A program made the position numbers and the translations under genes. The notes below the pieces were generated by a model. It searched no databases. It had not been told where the DNA came from and saw only the letters and a list, made by a program, of their open reading frames with translations. 64,000 bases of DNA from positions 124,001 to 188,000 of the forward strand of contig NZ_BOSH01000010.1 in the NCBI RefSeq assembly GCF_018403245.1. The letters are read 5' to 3'. The stretch is from Paenibacillus sp. J2TS4. Its GTDB lineage: Bacteria > Bacillota > Bacilli > Paenibacillales > NBRC-103111. This document shows positions 59,414-64,000 of this stretch, piece by piece (the stretch's first letter is position 1; every line of letters begins with the position of its first letter).

Positions 59414-60451
59414 TTATTGTTTCACATTTGGAAATATTAGCGATATGACCAACCCCGAACCAAGCTCTGATTTTGCATCCAACTGAATGGCTAAATCATA
59501 AGCCATCTTGCTCACTAAGAAGAGTCCCATACCTGTTGCTTGTCTTGTATAAGTACCTCGCCCTCCAGTAAAACCTTTGTCAAAAATAAAGGGCAAATCC
59601 TCTTCAGATACACCAGGTCCATTATCACTAATATGTAAACTGGTTTGATCACTCGCTTCATCATAAACCGTTTCAAACTTCAGCATTGGATTATTCTGAT
59701 TCTGTGCAACGTATTTCGTACTATTAAAGATTATTTGTGCTAATATAAAAGCTAATCCCTTGCGGTCAGATAAAATCTCCATTTCTTCACCGATGAACTG
59801 TATTTGAAAAGCAGATTCATCTAATAGCGTGCGATGGTTCTCAATTGTTTCCTTACAAAAGGCTAGTATGCGCAGAGGCTCAAAAATATAATCTTTATGA
59901 GCAGCTCCAAGTCTTGCAAAATACAAAATTCGCTCTACGTCTCCAAGCATTTGATCTCTGGCATGAAGCATACGTTGTCTAACAAGCGGAGACATTTCGT
60001 CACTGCGGTTATCTAATACCAATGTCATCAATGACAGAGGCTTTTTAATTTCGTGAACCCATCCTTCTATATAGTTTTCATAATCGGTCAACTGGGTAAC
60101 TTGCTCATTAAGTTCCGACTGATATGATCTTATGACACTTCCCATTCTACGGATAAATGACCAATATGTCTTAGGAGATACCCGGCATAATCTTTCTTCG
60201 TTCGCCTCATTCGGTTCTAACAAAAAATCTTGAAAGGCAGCTTCGATTATTTTTTGCTTTCTAATGATCATGAATATAGACAACGATATCATGGCTAGCG
60301 TAAAAACAATCATAAGCCCTACTAAAACATGAAACGTTTCAGGATAAGCCAACCAAGCTAAATAACTAAAAAGGAGGCTTGTAGCCATCAACATAAGAAA
60401 CCAATGCTTGTAAGCATGAAAACAATCATAGATTTGCTTTGTCCATTTCAT
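59414..60451 (-). CDS. BceS-like sensor histidine kinase
   Basis: This 345-residue intramembrane-sensing kinase has two helices (about 17-35 and 38-62) with almost no external loop. The phospho-acceptor His is in VHEIKKPLSLM and the ATPase domain shows NSTKY, DNGPGVSEED and GMGLFL. It overlaps the regulator by 4 nt. Bce-type kinases read the activity of the adjacent ABC transporter on peptide antibiotics. Confidence 0.93.
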   Translation of the reverse strand: MKWTKQIYDCFHAYKHWFLMLMATSLLFSYLAWLAYPETFHVLVGLMIVFTLAMISLSIFMIIRKQKIIEAAFQDFLLEPNEANEERLCRVSPKTYWSFIRRMGSVIRSYQSELNEQVTQLTDYENYIEGWVHEIKKPLSLMTLVLDNRSDEMSPLVRQRMLHARDQMLGDVERILYFARLGAAHKDYIFEPLRILAFCKETIENHRTLLDESAFQIQFIGEEMEILSDRKGLAFILAQIIFNSTKYVAQNQNNPMLKFETVYDEASDQTSLHISDNGPGVSEEDLPFIFDKGFTGGRGTYTRQATGMGLFLVSKMAYDLAIQLDAKSELGSGLVISLIFPNVKQ

Positions 60452-61125
60452 GGCTTCCCTTGCCCCCTCAGTCGATACCCTTTACCCCTTATGGTTTCAA
60501 TTTGATCGTCTAAGTTTAATTGTCGCAGTGTTTTTCGCAAGCGAGTGAGATTTACCTGAAGGGCATTTTCGTCTATATATTGATCTGTTCCCCATAAAAG
60601 TTCACTCAGTGTTGCCTTGGATACAATTTCAGGTCTATTCTGTACTAAGGCCAATAAAATTCTTCCTTCATTAGCTGACAATACTAACGATTGAGATCCC
60701 TTGTACAAAGTAAAGGTATTGGGGTCTAGTGAAAAACTGCCACCATCTATCAAGTCTGGTTGTCCTTCAAACCTTCTTAGCAAGTTCTGAATGCGCGCCA
60801 ATAATCGGTCTCGATTGCATGGTTTTGTGAGATAATCATCTGCACCTAAATGAAGACCATGCAGTTCATCTTGTAACTTATCTCTAGAAGTAAGCATTAA
60901 TATGGGACCAATCCCTTTGGATTTTAGACTTTTGCATATTTCAAAGCCTGATTGTTCCGGTAAGTTGATGTCCAATAAGACTAAGTTTGGTGCCAAAGTG
61001 GCAATTTGAGTGACTACATCATGAAAGTTCGTAATTGCTACTACTTCAAACCCTTCTTTTTGCAATATATCCATTAACTCTTCTCTCATCCATGAATCAT
61101 CTTCAACAACAGCAATCCTCGCCAC
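60448..61125 (-). CDS. BceR-like OmpR-family response regulator
   Basis: This 225-residue regulator has D9/D10, phosphoacceptor D52 (LLDINLPEQSG), the lysine in LTKPC and a winged-helix domain ending RGKGYRL. It starts at GTG with AGGAGG 7 nt upstream. It lies between the permease and kinase genes in a four-gene Bce-type module and likely activates the transporter genes. Confidence 0.94.
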   Translation of the reverse strand: MARIAVVEDDSWMREELMDILQKEGFEVVAITNFHDVVTQIATLAPNLVLLDINLPEQSGFEICKSLKSKGIGPILMLTSRDKLQDELHGLHLGADDYLTKPCNRDRLLARIQNLLRRFEGQPDLIDGGSFSLDPNTFTLYKGSQSLVLSANEGRILLALVQNRPEIVSKATLSELLWGTDQYIDENALQVNLTRLRKTLRQLNLDDQIETIRGKGYRLRGQGKP

Positions 61126-61161
61126 TTCAGCACCTCCTTCTATATGAAATGTAACAGTTCT

Positions 61162-63321
61162 TTAATCTATATTCGGCTTCCAACGCAATTTATCAATCTC
61201 ATGATCTGCTGAACGGGCAACGGCTATTCCGTAAATTGCCACAATTACGACCACAATGCCTGCAAAGGTAAAGGCAACAGGCAGCGCTTGGTTTTCGATG
61301 TAAATAACAAGAAATGAGATCATTGCCTTTATCCCAACAGCTCCACTCACGCATGCAAGAGATATAGGGAGAAGAAAGATCAACAACACCTGTCTATGCA
61401 TAGATTTTTTCATTTGATGACGTTTAGCCCCCAACATGGAAAGCGTTACATAGCGTTGTCCTGTCTGCTTCATTTGTGTCAAAAATTGTAGAGCTAATAC
61501 CGTACAAGCAATAATCAAGAATAGGAATCCCATATATAGTATCGTATAACTTCCAGCAACAACATAAAAGAGTTTACGTCCAAAGTTTTGTAAATAACTT
61601 TCAAACCCGAAGCCAGAAGATTTTAATAAGTCTCTAGCCTCCATCATCGGTTTCATTAAACCTTGCTGTTCCTGCAGCTTTTGTGGGATGCGAAAATTCC
61701 AATATGATTTATAGGATTCCGTATTTAATAAGGGTTCAAACCGATGATCAGGAACGATAAATGCTGAATGAATTTCTACCGAACGGTCTGCGACTAATCC
61801 CCTCATTGGAGTTGAGGGGCGTATAGATATTTCCTGATCATTAATGCTCATCAATCTTTGCCTTTCTTTTTCAGCCTTTTCAAGAATACGATCTAGTACA
61901 GGCATGCTTTCTAGATTATCCATATGCAAAAGGTCTGGATTAAAGTATAAAGCAATTTCATCTGAATGCAGGTTCAGTGGTTTTTCTCCTATCGCTTCTA
62001 AAAGCCCATTATAAGATGATTCAGGAATGAGGTAAGGTGCTTTTGCATCAATCTCTAGGACCCCAAGCAAGTTAAGTGCTTCAGGGTTTTCCGAACTGAT
62101 AGTGTAACCTTGCATTTCTCCGGATAAAAGCTGCTCTTTATAGTTGCTTGGCAGAGCCATAATGAGTTGCTCTCTTAATTCAGACCAGTCTACCAACGAT
62201 ACAGGCCAGTCATCTTCCTCACGTTCATCCTGAAATTTCATTTTCCCAATTTCTAATAGATTTAAGTCTTCTACATAGGGCACCATTTTTTCTGAAGTCA
62301 GAAATTGTTCAACCTTTTGATGATCCCCATTAACCGTAAAATCATATACCGAGGAAGCCCTGGTATTAACACTTTCGAAGCTCATCATCGTTGAAGCGCC
62401 ATCAGCTATCAAAATAATGGACAACGTGAGTAAAATCGATGTGACGGCAACAGAAACAGATCGATTCGCTATGTTCTCTTGAAACTGCCTTAATATAAAA
62501 GTGTGCAGACCTTGAGTAGATCTTCGCTTGGACAAGCCGGCCAATAAACCGAGCAATTTTCCAAATCCCCTCATAAAGAGGATCGTTCCTACACTTCCGA
62601 GAGCCAATGCGACAAACAGAAGCAGTCCTGCAAAATGCTCAAAATAAAATAAAACAATCCAATAGGCAACACCTAGCAAGACAGCACCTGCTAAAATATG
62701 GAACACATTGCCTTTAAAATGCCCCATATCTTGTTTCTTATCCGTTTGCTCATAAAGTAATTGATGGACCTCTTGATTAAATAATCTTCCGCCAAGAATG
62801 ACTAATGCGATCAACTGGATGAATAAAAAACCGATAATTGTAAAGACAATCGCGTTTACCGACAAGCTTATTTGATGACCGATAATGCCCTGTCCAACTA
62901 ATTTGGAAACCGTCAAGCTAATGATTTCGGCTAAAAAACCGCCGATTAAAATGCCTCCAATGAGTGCCAGAATAGAAGTCATGAACCCCTCAGCTAACAG
63001 TTGAAGAATAAGGCGTTCCTTTCGCATTCCTAACATGAGATAGAGCCCAAACTCTTTGCTCCTTCGATTTAATTGGTACTGATTAGCAAATAAAATCAAG
63101 AAAAACAATAAAAATAAGGCAAATAGATACACAATTGGCATAAGGGCTAAAAGTTTATCGATCGCATCACTTTCAAATTCCTTTAAAAATAAAATAACAT
63201 CTTGTCTCCCAAGAGAAAGAATAATATAAAACGAGGCTACTGCTGTGACAAGTGTTGCAAAGTAGATTAAATTTTCCTTACGACTTCGTTTCGCATTACG
63301 ATAAATGAGCCTAGAGAACAT
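61162..63321 (-). CDS. BceB-like ABC permease
   Basis: This 719-residue permease has ten helices in FtsX-type groups and a large extracytoplasmic domain (about 310-530), the part of BceB proteins that contacts peptide antibiotics and the sensor. ATG 63321 follows GGGGGAGG by 8 nt and overlaps the ATPase gene by 11 nt; the longer frame from 63339 includes that ribosome site. It forms a resistance transporter with the ATPase at the window end. Confidence 0.94.
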   Translation of the reverse strand: MFSRLIYRNAKRSRKENLIYFATLVTAVASFYIILSLGRQDVILFLKEFESDAIDKLLALMPIVYLFALFLLFFLILFANQYQLNRRSKEFGLYLMLGMRKERLILQLLAEGFMTSILALIGGILIGGFLAEIISLTVSKLVGQGIIGHQISLSVNAIVFTIIGFLFIQLIALVILGGRLFNQEVHQLLYEQTDKKQDMGHFKGNVFHILAGAVLLGVAYWIVLFYFEHFAGLLLFVALALGSVGTILFMRGFGKLLGLLAGLSKRRSTQGLHTFILRQFQENIANRSVSVAVTSILLTLSIILIADGASTMMSFESVNTRASSVYDFTVNGDHQKVEQFLTSEKMVPYVEDLNLLEIGKMKFQDEREEDDWPVSLVDWSELREQLIMALPSNYKEQLLSGEMQGYTISSENPEALNLLGVLEIDAKAPYLIPESSYNGLLEAIGEKPLNLHSDEIALYFNPDLLHMDNLESMPVLDRILEKAEKERQRLMSINDQEISIRPSTPMRGLVADRSVEIHSAFIVPDHRFEPLLNTESYKSYWNFRIPQKLQEQQGLMKPMMEARDLLKSSGFGFESYLQNFGRKLFYVVAGSYTILYMGFLFLIIACTVLALQFLTQMKQTGQRYVTLSMLGAKRHQMKKSMHRQVLLIFLLPISLACVSGAVGIKAMISFLVIYIENQALPVAFTFAGIVVVIVAIYGIAVARSADHEIDKLRWKPNID

Positions 63322-64000
63322 TTGCGCTTCCTCCCCCAAGCTGAGCTAATACTTTTAAAATTCTGTCATAAAACTCCTCGCGACACTCTTCTTGTTTGCG
63401 ACGCAGTTCATGAAAGATGACACCATCTTGAATAAAAAGGATTCTTGAGCAAAAGCTCGCTGCATTCGGATCGTGGCTGACCATTAAAATCGTTCTTCCG
63501 CTGCTTTTATTAATCCCTTCCAACTTATTCATTAATGTTTTTGCAGAACGTGTGTCCAATGCTCCTGTCGGTTCATCTGCAAGAACGATGTCTGGATCAG
63601 AAATTAAACTGCGTGCTGCAGCCACCCTTTGCTTTTGTCCCCCAGACATCTGAGAAGGGAATTTATTAAGGATATCTGTAATTTCTAAAAAACCTGCCAG
63701 CTCATCTAATTTAGCCCGCGCTCTTGCAAAATCCATTCCATGAATTGATAATGGTAATAGTATATTTTCTTGTCCGGTTAGATTATCCAGCAGTGCAAAG
63801 TCTTGAAACAAATAGCCAATTCGACTGCCGCGATACTCGGCTAAATCCTTACTGTCAAAAGCACTGATGTTTTTCCCATTTAAAAGTACACGCCCAGAAG
63901 TTGGTTTTATAATGGTTGCAATACAGTTCAATAATGTAGTTTTACCAGATCCGCTTGGTCCCATTATTCCTAAAAATTCTCCTGGGAGAATGTCAAAACT
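63311..64000 (-). CDS. BceA-like ABC ATPase (partial, N-terminus off window)
   Basis: This is the C-terminal 229 residues of an ATPase; the reading frame is open through base 64000. Walker A GPSGSGKTT, signature MSGGQKQR, Walker B IVLADEPTGALD and H-loop VSHD are present, as in the MacB/LolD/BceA class. It overlaps the permease gene by 11 nt. The promoter and any BceR operator must lie outside the window. Confidence 0.94.
   Translation of the reverse strand, partial: SFDILPGEFLGIMGPSGSGKTTLLNCIATIIKPTSGRVLLNGKNISAFDSKDLAEYRGSRIGYLFQDFALLDNLTGQENILLPLSIHGMDFARARAKLDELAGFLEITDILNKFPSQMSGGQKQRVAAARSLISDPDIVLADEPTGALDTRSAKTLMNKLEGINKSSGRTILMVSHDPNAASFCSRILFIQDGVIFHELRRKQEECREEFYDRILKVLAQLGGGSANVL

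Noticed and set aside
1..64000. CRISPR array, tRNA or rRNA genes, intact transposase or integrase
   Set aside because: I saw no regular spacer-repeat array, no cloverleaf-like tRNA sequence and no transposase motif on either strand.

Overview
The window looks like chromosome from a low-to-mid GC Gram-positive bacterium (Bacillota, class Bacilli; the gene set most resembles Paenibacillaceae, an inference from gene content only). Evidence: strong AGGAGG-type ribosome sites, frequent TTG/GTG starts, sigma-A-like promoters, Ytr-like and Bce-like ABC modules, and many GntR-family regulators. I saw no tRNA, rRNA, CRISPR array, prophage or intact transposase.

Layout. 0-2.6 kb: an ABC ATPase cut by the window edge, divergent from a two-component system. 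2.6-8 kb: Fic protein, UvrD-like helicase, VOC protein, AAA ATPase. 8.1-10.6 kb: GntR regulator plus ilvD. 10.7-13.2 kb: purine-type permease divergent from a Rieske oxygenase, then a TIR-bounded repeat. 14.2-16.1 kb: Ytr-like GntR/ABC operon. 16.3-19.4 kb: gntP-esterase-GntR operon with two operators. 19.7-21.1 kb: secreted TraB-like protein. 21.5-26.4 kb: a reactive-sulfur cluster (CstR-like repressor, DsrE, TusA, rhodanese-metallohydrolase, TusA-rhodanese, TauE, thioredoxin) with three matching operators. 26.5-33.8 kb: SDR, then two drug-export ABC operons under TetR and MarR regulators; the TetR operon carries a mini HU-like protein. 34.4-35.1 kb: ankyrin lipoprotein.

35.3-55.6 kb is a rare-sugar or polyol island of about 20 kb. 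Two paralogous HutC-type regulators lie near its ends. On the plus strand are a 2-hydroxyacid dehydrogenase, a PTE-like lactonase, an AroE-like dehydrogenase, a cupin isomerase and a KDPG-type aldolase. On the minus strand are an RbsABC-type importer, four dehydrogenases, two FGGY kinases, a class II aldolase and a HAD phosphatase. A ketose 3-epimerase closes the region. The likely logic is import, oxidation or epimerisation, phosphorylation and aldol cleavage, but the substrate cannot be read from sequence.

55.8-64 kb: YbaK protein, a decayed copy of a serine-hydrolase 3' end, a small membrane protein, a MerR regulator with an atypical 19-bp-spacer promoter, the intact serine hydrolase, and a complete Bce-type peptide-resistance module whose ATPase runs off the end.

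The most unusual non-coding signal is a dispersed structured repeat (559-742 and 51772-52022). Both copies lie in the 5' leader of a gene and in the same orientation as that gene.
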